NCBI GenBank assembly: GCA_001179505.1
Contig: CDMY01000441.1
Span: 1-64,000 of the forward strand
DNA length: 64,000 nucleotides
Origin: Vitrella brassicaformis
Taxonomy: Eukaryota; Sar; Vitrellaceae
Reading direction: 5' to 3'
Position numbers and translations under genes: made by a program. Numbering within the stretch: position 1 is the first letter of the stretch; each line of letters starts with the position of its first letter. Below are positions 22,901 through 35,648 of this stretch, piece by piece. Under the pieces are notes generated by a model, which had not been told where the DNA came from, did no database searches, and worked only from the letters and a program-made list of their open reading frames with translations.

Positions 22901-25900
22901 GAAGAAGAACAGCGTCACGCAGCCGGACGAGGGAGCGCTCCTTCCGGAGCTTGTGGACCGCTTGCTCGACCTCTCGCAGCGCCTCAGGGCCGCCTGCACT
23001 ACCGTACCAGTGCTGTGTGCGGCGATCAAGTGCTGTGTCCGGGTTGTCAAGGGCACTCAGGAAGCGGTGAAGAGGTACACGCCACCTGTCGTCAAAGTTT
23101 CCCCGCTTGATTCCTCGAGGGCCCCCCGTGACAACGTGGCCCAGCTGCTCGCCGATCGACGCTTCCAGTGGCTAGTCGCAGACGTCAACGCACGCGTCAG
23201 TCAGGGAGAGGCCCTCCAGCCCTTCGATCTGGTCTCAGCCATGTGGGCTGCTGCGTCACTGCCGAGGCTGCGAGACAGCGGTGCTGTGAAGGCAAAGGCG
23301 GTGGACACGAATGAGCTGGCCTCGCTTTTCACTGTGTGTCTGCAAGCGCTCAAGAGAGGGGGGGTGGGCGACTTTGCGGCAAAGGATCTCTACCATTTGA
23401 CCTGGTGCATCGACGTGGCGCTTGACGATTTGCTCAAGCAGGATGCCGAGCATAAAGAAGCCAATTCGGTCGTGGAGCTTGTTGTGGCGAGAATGGATGT
23501 GGTGATACAGCTGAGAGACACACAGCTGCTGAAGATGGCTGACGCACTTGCCGGCGTCTTCGAGAAGTCCCAGTGGACGGCCTTGCATGAAGCCACGGCG
23601 GGTGCCTTGGGCAGGGAGTTCCGTGCTCGCGGTCTCAAGGCCCTGGACACCGAGGGGGCGAGGCAGCTTCTGTCGACGTTTCTGCGCCTGCTTAATCCCT
23701 TCATTGATGACATCGAAGACCACACCTCTTTGGATGGGATAGTGGAGCTGCTGCGTGACCTCGTACTCGTGCAGCCGCAGCCCGTCAGCGACGAACATGT
23801 CAAGATTCTCGTCAAGTTGGCTGCGAGACGGCGCGCTCTTCCTGGCGGTGACAAGACAGCACTGTCAGCGCATCGGTCATTGCTTCGTGCCCTTTGTGAG
23901 CGTGTGACTGTCCTGGCCGGCTCCACGGCCGCTCGGGCGTCCATTGCTCGTGCATGCTTCGAGGCTGGCGAGCCAGCGGCAGCGCCTCTGGTCGAGTGCG
24001 CGTTCAAGGAGCTCAACAATCCGCAGGCAGCGCTGGACGACACCATCGCCTTGTTGCAGCTGCTGACGCTGTCTGAAAAGCCCCTGGGTCATGAACAGCT
24101 CGTGGCAGCCTGTCAGCATGCCCAGAGAGATGCCAACGTCTCCTCCCAGATGATCGTCGACCTGTACGCCGTCCTTCTGTGCCACGTCGTGGACCCCGAT
24201 TCCCTGGACGCCAAGGCTGTGCTTCTCCCCTTCCTGGAGCAGTGGGCCGATGGGGTGCGTGAGCACATCGAAGGCTTCATTGAGCGCGAGAGGAGTGATG
24301 AGGGGGTGTCGGCGATGCTAGCAAGAGCGAAGATGGCCTTCGACAGGCTCACGGCGACGCGCTCGGAGCCAGTGATCACGCTGGTGAAGTATCAGCACCA
24401 GGGAGAGGGTGATTCCACGAAAGTGATTCCAGTAGCTGTGGTCGAGATTGCGGCGAGTCGTGATGACTGTTCTCTGCCGATCGGCTTGGCGGTGGACAGA
24501 GAGGAGCATCTGGTGACATCGTGTGACGGTGACCAAGTCACCCGTACGGGAGCGAGGCAGCTGGACGTGCTGCTCCTGCAGAGGGCGCACATGGACGTCA
24601 AGACGATTGCAGCCAGTCAACTCGATCAGCTGCAGCAGAGGATCGCGTCATGGATTCCGACTTCGGAGCACACCCCAGTGCGACAGACCACTGCCGCACT
24701 GGCTCAGCAGCAGCCACAGGCCACTACTACACCACCAGCACAGCAGGCAGCCGCGCCGACCGCAGCACAGCAGCCATCCGTGAGCGACCTCATCCAGCAG
24801 TCTGCAGTGGGGGTGGATGGCAGTGCGTTGGTCGACCGCCTCTGGCTTATTGTCTCTCACCCAACCTTCGTCTCTCAGTGCAATGCACTCAGCGGCGAGG
24901 CGCGGGCTGCCCTGAGGGTGATGCAGGACACAGCGATGACGCACCTGATGCAGGGCACAGCAGGCGATGTGCAGCGTCGCTTCCGGTGCCTCATCGCGCT
25001 GCTGATGACAGCGCCCTGTAGACTATCGGGCAGCCCTGACCAGTCTGAGTATCTCTCGCGTGTGGGTGAAGCGTGCAAGACGCTGCTGGAGGGCATGGAT
25101 GATGAAGAGTGGCTGACTTGCTTGCGGGAGGGGCTATTCGTTCGTTTCCTGCGGACCAGGTACTGCAAAAACGATTTCTTCGCATCTTCGCTCAGCCGGC
25201 AGTTCAGCAGCAGCCTGGCCAAGTGGTTGTCAGAACTCGTCAGGTCGGCAGACCATACCCAACTGATGTCCGCACGCCAGCTACTGTACGAGCTCTATGC
25301 GAGGAAGCTGTTGCCACGGCTGGGACTGGAGGCGCTCATTATGGCTCTGGAGTTCGTGTCCAAGTATCAGGAGAAGCTGCTCGTGAATGCCGAGCTTCGA
25401 TTCAAGGACCTGGTCGAGAACAAGCATAGCATGCTCACGCAGATGATCGGGGAGCGAATGGCTGGCTCTGACACAGAGACCGTCTCCATCTCTGGTCTGC
25501 ACTGCCTTCTGAGAAGGCTGCACCGCCTCTCCCTCTACCGGGATCGACTGACCGATGCCTGTGTAAGCCGCTTGCTGAAGATGCCTGGCGATAGCTTCAC
25601 TGGGCCTGAGGTCTCCCAGCTGGCTACGGTCATCCTGCACCTCAAGCACGCGGACCCCAGGGCCCTTTTCGGCTGCACCGGGCTCATGAAGAAGCTGAGC
25701 GCCGAGCGAAGTCAGCCTTACATTGTCGGCGTGTCCAAGTTCTTCAGTGAGGTCGGGGAACTGCCCAGCGGCGCTGCTCTGAGGAAGATTCTGGACGAAG
25801 CATTCAGTCCTGCGGCCGGCGAGCTCTCGCCAATGGCAATTGTGACAGCCTGGTCGGCTGTGGGCAATTGCCTGCTTGGCATCTGCAAGAAGGGGGGAGG

Positions 25901-26591
25901 AGGCGGCGGAGAGCCCCTCAAGGCTGAGGACTTCCGAGAGGAGCTGTCATCTGACCCCAAATTCACCTCTTTGGCGAGCAAGGTCATCGAAGTCCTCAGC
26001 CGCCCCGATTCACCGCCGCCGAATGGAGACCTCCTGCAGATTGCGGAGGCCTGTGTGAAGATCCGCGACGCCCAGTGCTGCCGTGACGTGATGCGTGAGG
26101 TGTGCCGTCGGTTGTGGGGCAAGATTGAGTCGTTCAGCGAAGCAGAGACGAGCCGTCTCATCGCAGCCATCCTCATGATGACGATTCGGGGACAGCACCC
26201 CGAGGCCGTCGAGCTGCTCTCGTCTATGCTCGACCTCATGCCGTCGACGCTTGGGGTGGCCCTTAAGTGGCTTTATGACGACCTACTCCGCCCTCAGGTT
26301 GCTCTGCAGGACGGCATGGACCTGCTGCCCTCTTTCATGGGCCGCAAGGAGCTAGATGCTTACAGCCTGAGCGTCGTCCTGTCGGCTCTAGCGGCCATAG
26401 CGGATGGGCGGAGGAAACAAGGGGGCATCAACCACCTTGACACGCAGATGCTGCGTGACTGGAGATTCCGTCAGCTGAGGGACGAGCTGCGGCGGAGACA
26501 ACACGAGTGGCGAGGCAAGAACTCAACCACAAAGCGCATTCAAGACGCCGAGGGGATCTTGAAGCCTGCTTTGAGTGACCGCCTCCTCTGA
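19969..26591 (+). CDS. Very large unrecognised protein: SR-rich N-terminus and long helical body
   Basis: Exons 19969-20338, 20419-20969 and 21048-26591; phases close, giving about 2154 residues. The last exon alone is 5.5 kb and uninterrupted. The first 310 residues are Arg/Pro/Ser-rich, with RSPLRRRSRPSRSPLRRRPA near residue 240-260, a typical nuclear, RNA-associated composition. An Ala/Pro-rich stretch leads to a long, mostly alpha-helical body with repeated Leu-rich helices (such as HLATAYTLAVGRSDRHIFLS and LVELLRDL-like segments) and Gln/Thr/Ala linkers near 24700-24780. The helical body resembles the solenoids of the RAP/HPR-type proteins, but I see no RAP domain. I cannot name a family; an RNA-related or scaffolding role is inference from composition. 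Confidence 0.75.
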
Positions 26592-27045
26592 GTGACCACC
26601 CACCAGACACGCATCGTGCGCTGGCTCGTTTGTCTGATGGTGGGCGGCTCTCTGATGCGTGGCGCGGTGTGTTTGGGTGGAAGCTCTGAGTTAGCATGCT
26701 TTTTGGGAGAGGGATGCCTAAATTGACTAGATCTGAAACTTCTGTGACTAGCAGACCGCTTCATTTACGGACCGTGCCGATCAAGCAGCATTCATGCCGC
26801 TACGCTGTTGTGTGGCGTGCCAGCTGACGCCTGACGTATATTGGCGCTCTCGCTGCCAGCGTATGGACAATATTCACGAGCTGTACACACACCGGCCGGT
26901 GTCTACACACCGGCCGGTGTCTAGACACATCAAGACATACATACAGAGATGGATAGCGGCCCCCCATCCGTCTGCACATCCATACATCCATCCATCTACC
27001 CGTCCACACGCTACCTGTCTGCCTGCCTCAGACCCCTTCGCCGTC
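26592..27045. other. Convergent intergenic region
   Basis: 3' flanks of the giant gene and of the unrecognised minus-strand gene, with a duplicated palindrome (26889-26920) and CATC repeats (26970-27000). No gene seen. Confidence 0.5.
26889..26920. repeat. Two copies of a 14-bp perfect palindrome
   Basis: ACACCGGCCGGTGT occurs at 26889-26902 and again at 26907-26920, separated by CTAC. Each copy is its own reverse complement. Confidence 0.9.
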
Positions 27046-29966
27046 TCAGCCACTGACTGTGTCGGCCTCCATCCCTCGTGGCTTCCACGTGAAGCTCTTG
27101 AGCAGCGTCATCATGCTCTCGTCTTCGCCTCCAGCCGGCAGGGGCAACAAAGGCACACACAACTCCACGCCTGCATACACACGACACACACGGGTGTCTG
27201 TCCATCCCTCCACATCGCTTTCCGGGTGCGGTGCGGTGCGTCGACGTACCCACCTGTGTCGTCGTTGACGGGGTTCTGTTGCTGCTCGAGGGTCTGAAGT
27301 CGGTGGTGCTGGGCGACATACTCACTGATGGGGCAAACCTTGCCTGCATGTGCAATGGGAGAGATGAGCCCCTCTGCGGTCGTTGTTTCCCGACTGACCT
27401 GTCGTGGCAGGGCGGCGCTGTGTCTGCGATAGGTACTTGGTAATGGGCGGCTGCCCCTTCGACCGCCCTGTCTCCGCACAGTAGACAAACACTTCATCTT
27501 AAGCGAAAGGACAGACACACATAAATATCAGCCGACTAGGTGTAATTGCCATGTGCCCCGTCCGTGTGTACCTGTATCTTCCACCCATTTTGCTTCTGAG
27601 TCCGTACCGCTCGAGTCGTCCGTGGCGAGGCGGGGGAGCCGGCCGATGCGGCTGAGAGAGTGCGTCATCTTGAAGTAGGCGGTGATCGATGGCTGCCTGC
27701 ACGCAAGACGCAACGCATCGATTCCCTCGCGCCCCTCACCTCCCCCCCCCATGTGCCCACGATGTTTCCTCACTCACTTGGTGCGTCTCTTGGCCAGTTT
27801 CGGTGTCTTGCTCTTGGTGAATGTCAGGCTAGGCGTGTGAGGATCGCTCAAATCCACACTCGTGGTGTAGCCGTCGGGGCGAGGGAACGACCACTTTCGC
27901 CACTCCGATGCTGCTGGTGGCGGCTCGCCCTCGCGCCACAGCCACTTCTCGCGCGACTCCTCCTCATCCCCATCCCCCTCGCCAAAGTCATCCTCCTCAA
28001 CCATACAGCCGTCAAGATACCTCTCGTTGACCAGGAGGTCCAGCATCGTCGGCGGGCACTGATTTGATAAAGCACACTCGGCGTCAAACACAAAGGCGCA
28101 CTGTCGAATGCATGCAAGGCCTTTCGACACGTACCGAGAAGCGATACTCGTCCATAATGTCCCCGTCGTCGCACCACGACAGCGACGGAGCGACGGCCTT
28201 GTCGGGCCCCAACTCTGCTACCAGCCACGCGACCTCGTCCAGGTCCGGGCAGCAGTCCGCGTCGATCGTCAGCTTCTCGATGCGGGGGTAGCGGTTGCGA
28301 CGCTCTGCCTGGGGGGGCAGGAGACCGTGGGCCGAGCTGAGCTCCGTCACAGCCGAGAGGCTTTTATTGTTCAATCCACAACCGGCCGCCGCCACCTCGC
28401 TTGCCACCCTGCGATCGTCGCCGCCTCCCTGGTAGTAGGCCACACACTCGAGCATCATGCCGCCGATATCCGGACTGAGGTCGATCTTGAGGCCCGATGG
28501 AAGGGACTGCAGGAGCCGACACAGATGGTTGTCGAAGGGAGGGGGGGAGCTGTCCGAGACGCCGTCCACGAAGCCGTTCATGATGCCATCCAAATCCATG
28601 CTCTCAAACACAACCTCTGCAGACCAGAGTGCATCCATCTGCCTCATACATAAACGGTGTCTTGTTCGCTCGTCGCACCTTCGATGTTCTCAAACACATT
28701 GGGCTCGCAGATGCACGACGGGATGGACTGCAGCGCCACATAGTCCGTCTCACGATACACCTTCACCCTCAGCACCTTGGCGCCAGGGAAATGCACGCAG
28801 CGCAGCGACGGGTGCTCACTCAGCAGGGACCTGCCGCTTGTCCTGGGTGTGAGGAGCATGGCCTCGTCGCCGCCTGGGAGATGGCGCAGAAGGGCCGGGG
28901 GTATCTTGTTCATCGCCTCGAACCGCTCCTTCCTCTCCATGTGGGGAATGGCTGAGTGGGGGCTGTTGGGATGCTCTGTGCAGTCGATGACGTCACAACC
29001 ACCCTTGCGCACGACCGTCCAACCCCACTCCTCGGCCTCGCTCATGAGCCGCAGCGGCACCGGCTCCGACGCGTTGGCGACCGTCATCTTGGAGGGCAGG
29101 GAGAGGTCCAGCACGATCGGGATGTGTAGGACGAGGGTGCGGGAACCGCCCGTCGTCTCGCTCTCACTGTCGGCATCGGCCATGCCGTCCTTGTCTTTCT
29201 TGGCCTGCCGTCTGGAGTCATCGTCGTGCCACTTCTGCTGCTCGATGCTGCTCAGCAGGCTCATGATCTTGCGGCACTCGGGCCACGTCTTTTGGTAGTG
29301 GTGCATCGTGCCGTAGGTGCTGCAGTTGGTAAGCGGCACCAGGAAGTGGCCGAGATGGGTCAGCCGGGTCAGCCGCCGCATTGCAGTGAGGGTTGCCGTG
29401 AGATGGTTTGGGATGAGGGGGAAGATGTCGATGTGGGTCAGCTGGGTGTGCCGGCGGCAGAACGACGCCAAGCTGTCGTCCAGACGGATGCATCCCTCAT
29501 TGTTGAGGTACGTCGAGCGCCGCTCCTCACTCCTCTTCTTGCGATATGTGTCGGGGTCGGCGAGCCGTCCCGTCAGCCGACGCATGGCCGGGCAGTTGAG
29601 CTGCAGAAGCTCGAATACCGCCAGACCGCCCGCACTCTCGATGTGCAGGGACGCTAGGCGGTCCATCACCAGCCCATGCCAGGGCTCCCTCGGAAGCAGG
29701 GGAAGCGCAATCGGAACAGCCGGACCGCCGCTCCCCTTTTTCTGGCGCTTGACGGGGTCCACGATGACCACGGCCGTCAGCTGGCTCGCGTAGAGACCCA
29801 GTCGGCGCACGCAGAAGGCCATGAATTGCGCCTTGATGGTCTGAATCTCGCGCGGCACCACGATGACGGCCGTGTGGACGAAGGTCTGGTTGATCTTGAT
29901 GAGCTTGCCCTGGTTGGGGTGCGTGAAGCTGACAACCGTGAAGACGCCATAAACGGCCTCGTACAT
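27046..29966 (-). CDS. Unrecognised protein with leucine-rich-repeat-like segments
   Basis: Seven exons: 29966-28679, 28616-28135, 28058-27778, 27696-27572, 27497-27399, 27343-27254, 27170-27046; phases close, about 829 residues. Exon 1 has segments with LRR-like spacing (LASLHIESAGGLAVFELLQL, LTHIDIFPLIPNHLTATL, HPSLRCVHFPGAKVLRVKVY). The middle has an acidic patch (EEDDFGEGDGDEEES) and the C-terminus is basic and polar. The start at 29966 is the first ATG after an in-frame TGA at 29988-29990. The open stretch upstream (30320-29991, same frame) holds GLWDELIGMMPPAG, which looks F-box-adjacent, so a 5' exon joined by an unseen intron is possible. Exon 5 uses an AAG acceptor. Function unknown; F-box/LRR substrate adaptors would be one guess. 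Confidence 0.62.
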
Positions 29967-30297
29967 GGTGCGGCAGACGCGGGCAAGTCAAAGAGGGCCG
30001 GCTGGGGGCATCATGCCGATGAGCTCGTCCCACAGGCCGGGTGCCCCAACCATGCGAAGGACGCCAGGTGCGTGCATGGGGAGGGAGCCGACGGACGACC
30101 GGCAAGATGAGGGGGCGAGGGAGGGGCGAAGGCGATGTAACGAATGGACGGCGGGGGCTGTGAGGCGACACGCGAGACCCTTCGCAGTGGATGGGCTGTT
30201 GTCGTCGAGGCTCCTGATCTGCCCGCCCAGGCCATCCGAGTCGATGCGCAGCGATATACAATCCTGCAGAGATGACAGGTGTGGCCTCGTCTCTTCA
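29967..30297. other. Spacer between tandem minus-strand genes, possible extra 5' exon
   Basis: 331 bp containing a minus-strand open frame rich in Ser/Pro/Leu that ends with VLRMVGAPGLWDELIG and a TGA. It may be a 5' exon or 5' UTR of the downstream gene; no acceptor/donor pair is convincing. Confidence 0.35.
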
Positions 30298-32226
30298 CTA
30301 CACGCCTCCTTTGTTCGCATGGCAACCTACCTCTGCATTGTTATTGTCCATCATCACATCGTCGTCTCCGCCGCCCCCGGCGGACCCACACTGACGGATC
30401 TTGTCTGCGAGCTGGTGTGCAGGGGACACGACCATCTCCATGGCCGGCAGATCGAAGCTGCTGTCGGTGGCGGGCAGCTCTGCTGGGCCAGCCATGCGGT
30501 CGAGACGACGGGCAACGCGGGCGAGATCGGGCGCATCGTGGTGGGCGTAGAGGCCACTGGAGTGCGGCCTGTCGCCGTGGTAGAAGGCCAGCAGGCCACT
30601 CAGACCCGCCAGGTAGGACGACACTGACAATGAATCAAACACAGCGGCAATCGTGTGGCGATGGTTGACGCGATGAGTCCTGTGTGTCTTTACGTGCACA
30701 CGTGTACCTTTCTGCTCTGACAGGGTATTGTTGTCTGCGACACGGGGCTGCTGAAACGAAGGCTGTCGGTCGGGCGGCACCTCTGTTCTGATGGTGTTGA
30801 CGAAATCGGCGACGTTCTTCGGACTCGCACGGCCGTTGCGATCGAACAGATAGGGCGACCCACTCACACACTGAACACCAAGGCGACACACCGATAGATA
30901 TCCGTGCCTCATGAACAAGGCGCTCCCTTGCCTGTTGCTCACCTTGTCGTGCAGATATTGGAAGTAGACATGTGTGATGGTGTCGAGCTCCCGACGCGTC
31001 TCGACCGTTCGACCAGAGTGCAGCAGGGACGGGAAGGATGGGTACTCGGGCTGCGATGCCGACCAGGCCCAGATGATGCGAAGGTCCTCGGCACACCGGC
31101 CGATGTCAAACTCATGAACCGACCCACCTTGCAACGACTGCAGCTGGAGGGAAGCACGACACACCAGGGCGGCATTCATGTCAGGGCCCCTTTCGACCGC
31201 ACATGCGCGCATACCTGTACTCTGACGTAGCTACGAATGGCCTCTCTCAGTCTGTCGACCGACACCACCTCCAGCTCGTCGCACCACACCGCCGACGGGG
31301 CTCCACCACCCAGTGCCGGTGAGCCTCCGTCTTCCATACTCGCCTGACCACACACACCAGGCGAACAAGGGCTCCTTCCCTTCCCCTCTTTCTCTGTGCG
31401 TCTTATTCGGACCGTGTCACGTGTCGACTTGGCGTCGATCGCTTGCGTCATGTAGAGGTGCAGCGACGGGATGTTGAGTGCCGGCGAGAGGCTGAGGAGG
31501 ATGCCCTCCTTGTCGATGCCACCATACACACAATACGATCGGCTCGGGGCAGCCACATCCAAACAGTGGGGGAAACTACAAACAAGACAGAAACAACACA
31601 CATTTCAACGCGAGGGATGGTCGTGTTGGCTCGATGCAGGCAGAGTCCTTCTATTGGCTGCTTACCCTCTGTGGTTGTCAATTTGGGATTGGATGAGTTT
31701 GATCATCGCTGTCCGCGAGCTCCCGGACGGGAGGTACGGCAGCAGCAGCACTGACACACTAGAGTTGCGATCAGCGAGGGCGTCAGCATATCGCCTGTGC
31801 ACACATGTGCACAGTGCGGTGACCGGTATGCACATGGAATAGTGCACCCACCCCCTCACGGACCTTATGGCATTTCTGATGGTTGACGTCAGTTGGGGCA
31901 GCAGGTCGTCGGCAGCAGCAGCAGACTCGGCCGCTGGCGGTGATGGGTCAGACTCTGCAGGACCCCACCCCATACACACATGGACATACAGATGCACATA
32001 CAATGAGAACATGTGTGCATCATCTGCCCACCGACTACGAGTGCGATGAAGGTCTTTGGGTTGACGGAATGGACCAGTGTGTCGAGTCGGTGCGCAACTG
32101 CCGTGAACACGATGTTCGGATGGGACCCAACTTCATACCTCCATGTGTGTGTGGTTCGTGTGCGTGACGGTAGCGCTTGATAAACTCGAAATCCTGAGAT
32201 CGACTCCCTATCTTCACCACACGCAT
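30298..32226 (-). CDS. Unrecognised conserved-looking protein, eight exons
   Basis: Exons 32226-32169, 32130-32039, 31952-31864, 31794-31666, 31575-31215, 31137-30943, 30870-30708, 30623-30298; phases close, about 470 residues. The start is an ATG at 32226 giving MRVVKIGSRSQDFEFIKRYL. Segments look structured and conserved: SHPNIVFTAVAHRLDTLVHS, SSVSVLLLPYLPSGSSRTAM, LDVAAPSRSYCVYGGIDKEG, VVSVDRLREAIRSYVRVQ, then PEYPSFPSLLHSGRTVETRR with YFQYLHDK. The C-terminus ends in a Gly/Asp-rich tail. Exon 2 uses an AAG acceptor. There is no signal peptide or TM segment, so it is probably a soluble intracellular enzyme or complex subunit. I do not recognise the family. Confidence 0.6.
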
Positions 32227-32358
32227 CTCACGCAGTAACGCTGTCAGTCGTACACACAACCCTGCCAAGCGTCCATCGACACACACCTAGCCAACCCACT
32301 AGCCACCCCCAGCATTAATTAAACGCAGCCATGAAACCCCTCCCTCTATCTCGAGCCA

Positions 32359-35084
32359 TCACGCCTCCTCTCCCTCCCCCTCGGCCCCCATCACGAGGTC
32401 GTCTTCGTCATGTAAAGGCTCATCCCGCGATGACTGCTCTGGCATGGCCTCCTCCAGATCTCGCCCCTCGGCGCTACGTGATGAGTCCTCGTTCGATGGG
32501 TCCTCCTCGTCGTCATCCTCGTTGGCTGAGTCTTCGTCATCTTCAACGTCCTCCTGGTCTTCGTTGGAGCCCTCGGGCACACTGAACACACACACACACA
32601 GGCAAATCGGACACAGGCGAGGCTGCTGTCCGTTGGTGGAAGGATGCGTTCGGTGGATGGGTGCTCGCTCACCGCGACTCGGCCATCATGGCGTCGCTGT
32701 CGTCAGCAGTCATCTGCCGGCCGACTTGCGCCTCGCCCTCCGCCTCTTCCTCATCTATGTCGTTGTCATCTTCCGTGCCATTCATCAGCTGCACCTGGTC
32801 AGTAGCGGCGGCAGCAGCAGCAGCAGCACTAGCCGCTGGGCGGCCGCCCTCTCCCTCTGTCTCCTCTCTCTCCTCTCCCTCCTGCTTTATGGGTAGCATC
32901 TGATCATCGGCCACCGATGCCGCGACCTCCTCTCCCCCTCTGCCGTCTGTTGCTGCTGCTGCCCCGTCCAGCGGCTCTGTCTTGACGGCGCCAGAGGGGC
33001 TGCCCCTGCCGCCCCCCTCTCCCAGCTGTGCGGTTCGGTCCTTGTTGGCCCATGTGATTGGAGCGAGGCTGGCGCCGCTCTTCTTGACAAGCTGCACTAT
33101 CGCTTGTGCGCTGGCGTCTGCGGGGTGACGCTGCTGGAGCGGGACGGATGAGGCCGAGGAGAGCTTGTAGAGCCACTGCTCTAGGGACGTGATGGCCGTC
33201 GTGGCGTCGATGTAACTCACTGACGACAGCAGAAAACGGGCGCCTGCGTGGATGGCACACGGACACATCGTACACACACTGTCAGAGGTGCACAGGCCGT
33301 GCCGCGTCGTCACCTGCGTCAAGGGTGATGCACCAGCTCTCGCAGAGGCCGTCAATCTTCTTGAGGATCATATCTCGGTCCATGGCGCTGCCAGCCGCCC
33401 GAGTGAGCGGGGCCAGCCCATCGTACCAGTGCGCCTTCTTCAGGAGCAGCCGCACCATCAGCTCGCCAGGCGACTCCTCAGGCCTCCCTGCGGCCCTGTC
33501 CTGCTGTCCGCCAGGCATCCGAAGGATGTGGTCGAACTCGAAAAACGACACCATGGCCGCCTCGAATGGAAAGGCCTTGACGAGCGTCTCAGTGCCGATG
33601 TCCAGCCGCGTCCGGCTGTCGGCGGCGTAGCGCTCGATCCGCTGCTTGACCAGGTGGCGCGGCTCGGTGCGGAACTGCTCCTTGAGGTAGTCCTCGATCA
33701 GGTGCACCGTTACAGGCGCCCCCCGCCGGCCGGTCGCATCGCCGACGCGCCTCGCCTTGCCCACAGGCTGGTTCTCCTCCTCTGCAGTAGCAGCAGCAGC
33801 TGGGCGCTTCCTGCCGACGTTGGCCGGTGAGGGTGTCACGGCGGCCTTCTTGGCTTGGCGCTCCTTCTGCTCGTCGATCTGCCGTTCCTTCTGCCGCAGG
33901 TGGTTGCGGTCCTCCACTGCCTGGTGGTTGAGGTAGCCGTCCTGCGCGTAGCGGTCCAGGTAGTCGCGGAACTGACGCTCCACCTGGTTGTGGTGCAGCA
34001 CCTGACACACACACGGACAGACAGGAAACAGGGATGGATGGGCCTCTATGGCATGATCGAGCGAGTGGGGTCAGTCAGGTCAGTGGCCGACGTGTTTGAT
34101 AGTGGCGCTGGCGAAGACGAGGAGAGGGCTCCTGGCATTTTCGTGGTCTTTGTGGTAGGGGTCGACAGACATCTTCTTGGAGGCCACGAAGGACTTCCAC
34201 TTGTCCATGAGCACCTTGCCCTCCGCTGACGGCCGGTGGATGGCGTAGTCCACCACCCACGCCAGCAGCCGAGCCGGGGCATGCGTCAGGAAACTGCACT
34301 CACACACACACACACACACACAAATAGATAGATCGCCACCGCTCACTCAATGGTCGCTTCTTTCTCCTTCCTTGCTTGTCACCTACCTTTTGTATCGCTC
34401 GACTTTCATGATGTATTTGGGATTGTCGAGGTCCCCCGTGACCTCCTTCTTGTCGTTCTTGCCGTCACCGGTCACCGTCCCCCACTTGGTCTTGACCTCG
34501 ATCCGCTCGTCACTCTCCTCGGGCGCAGTCGCCGTCACAGCACTCTTCTTAATTGACTCCTCGCCCGCACGAGGACCCCTCACCGACGCATCACCCACAC
34601 GAGCAGGCCGAGTGGCCACGCCCGGCGGCACTCTGCTGGGCACCGATGGCCGGCTCCTCTCCCTCTCCCTTTCTCGCTCCCGCTCCCTCTCCCGTTCTCT
34701 CTCCCTTTCCCTCTCCCTCTCCCTGTCCCTCTCCCTGTCCCTGTCGTCTATGGGTCTTGCCGGCGGCAGGGGGCGACGCATGCCGGTGCCAGGGGGTGCT
34801 CGTGGGTTGATGGCCGGCACAATGGGTCGGCCGCGTCCCGGCGACGAGTGTGACGGCATGGGCCTCTCACGCTGCCGATCCCTCGGAGGATCCCTCTCCC
34901 TCCCCCGCGGCGGATCGGCAGAGTTGTACCGGTCCCTCTCCGGCACACGTCCTCCCCCTCCTCGGTCGCCAAGCGGCCGTCTTGATGCATCGGGAGAGTG
35001 AATGGCGCCTCTCGATGGCTCTCGGGGAGGCATGCGAGGGCGGGAAGGCGGACGCCGGTCTGGCGGGTGAGGAGGAAGAACCAT
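32359..35084 (-). CDS. Unrecognised nuclear-type protein with RE-dipeptide repeat and acidic tail
   Basis: Exons 35084-34387, 34293-34092, 34001-33314, 33243-32673, 32581-32359; phases close, about 793 residues. The N-terminus is Pro/Arg-rich, followed by a long run of R-E (and R-D) dipeptides near residues 113-144, as in RNA-processing proteins. The central part appears folded: LTHAPARLLAWVVDYAIHRP, VLHHNQVERQFRDYLDRYAQ, HLVKQRIERYAADSRT, and MDRDMILKKIDGLCESWCIT. Poly-Ala and a very acidic, Asp/Glu-rich C-terminus close the protein. No catalytic motif or known domain is recognised. Composition suggests a nuclear transcription- or RNA-linked protein; this is inference. It lies 132 bp upstream of, and in tandem with, the next minus-strand gene. 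Confidence 0.62.
34654..34746. repeat. CTCCCT/CTCTCC coding tandem repeat
   Basis: Hexamer-like pyrimidine repeat that encodes the Arg-Glu dipeptide run of the minus-strand protein. Confidence 0.8.
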
Positions 35085-35648
35085 GGTGCTTGGTCAAAAA
35101 CTGGCCGTAGATCAGGTCACCAGATGGACGCTGATGCACGCGCAGAGCCCCTAAGCATCCGCCGCCTCCGAAACCGCCACAAGTAGGCGGGCGTCAGACT
35201 TATCTTCGGATGTGCTGGCAGGAGGTCGCTGAGTCATCACGCATTCCCGAAACGTCCCATTGCACCAAAGCTCGCAGGTTTGAGCTCGCACTGCAGATCT
35301 AATCTCCCTCCCCCATCTGATTCGACGCAATTGGAAGCAGCGACCGAAAGATCTGGATCGTGAAATCGCCGATTCCGCAGGTGTCCAGTCGATCAACATA
35401 GAGGTCTGCAGCCGTCGGCGGTTACCCAGGAGGTTGCAGGCCGCCAGATCCCATTTGTCATCGCCCCGACGACCTGCCGAAGTTGCTTGTGGAAGCGGCA
35501 GTCTGCTTCTTGCGAGACGATCACTCTCTTCCCGACGCCACGTGTGATTCGCCCGCGTGGTTCTGATGGCCTTGCAGCACCGCTGATTATCGCCGTGGCA
35601 GCAGCAACACGAGACATCGCTTAGGCGAACGGCTGCCGGTCGCACCTG
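35085..35648. promoter_or_regulatory. Divergent promoter region, RE-repeat protein / SET-AP2 protein
   Basis: 564 bp between divergent starts at 35084 (minus) and 35649 (plus). A minus-strand open frame crosses it but lacks a family match; I treat it as non-coding 5' flank. Confidence 0.4.

Noticed and set aside
29527-30261. Minus-strand open frame rich in Pro/Arg/His
   Set aside because: Another frame of the LRR-like gene and its 5' flank; low-complexity shadow of GC-rich DNA.
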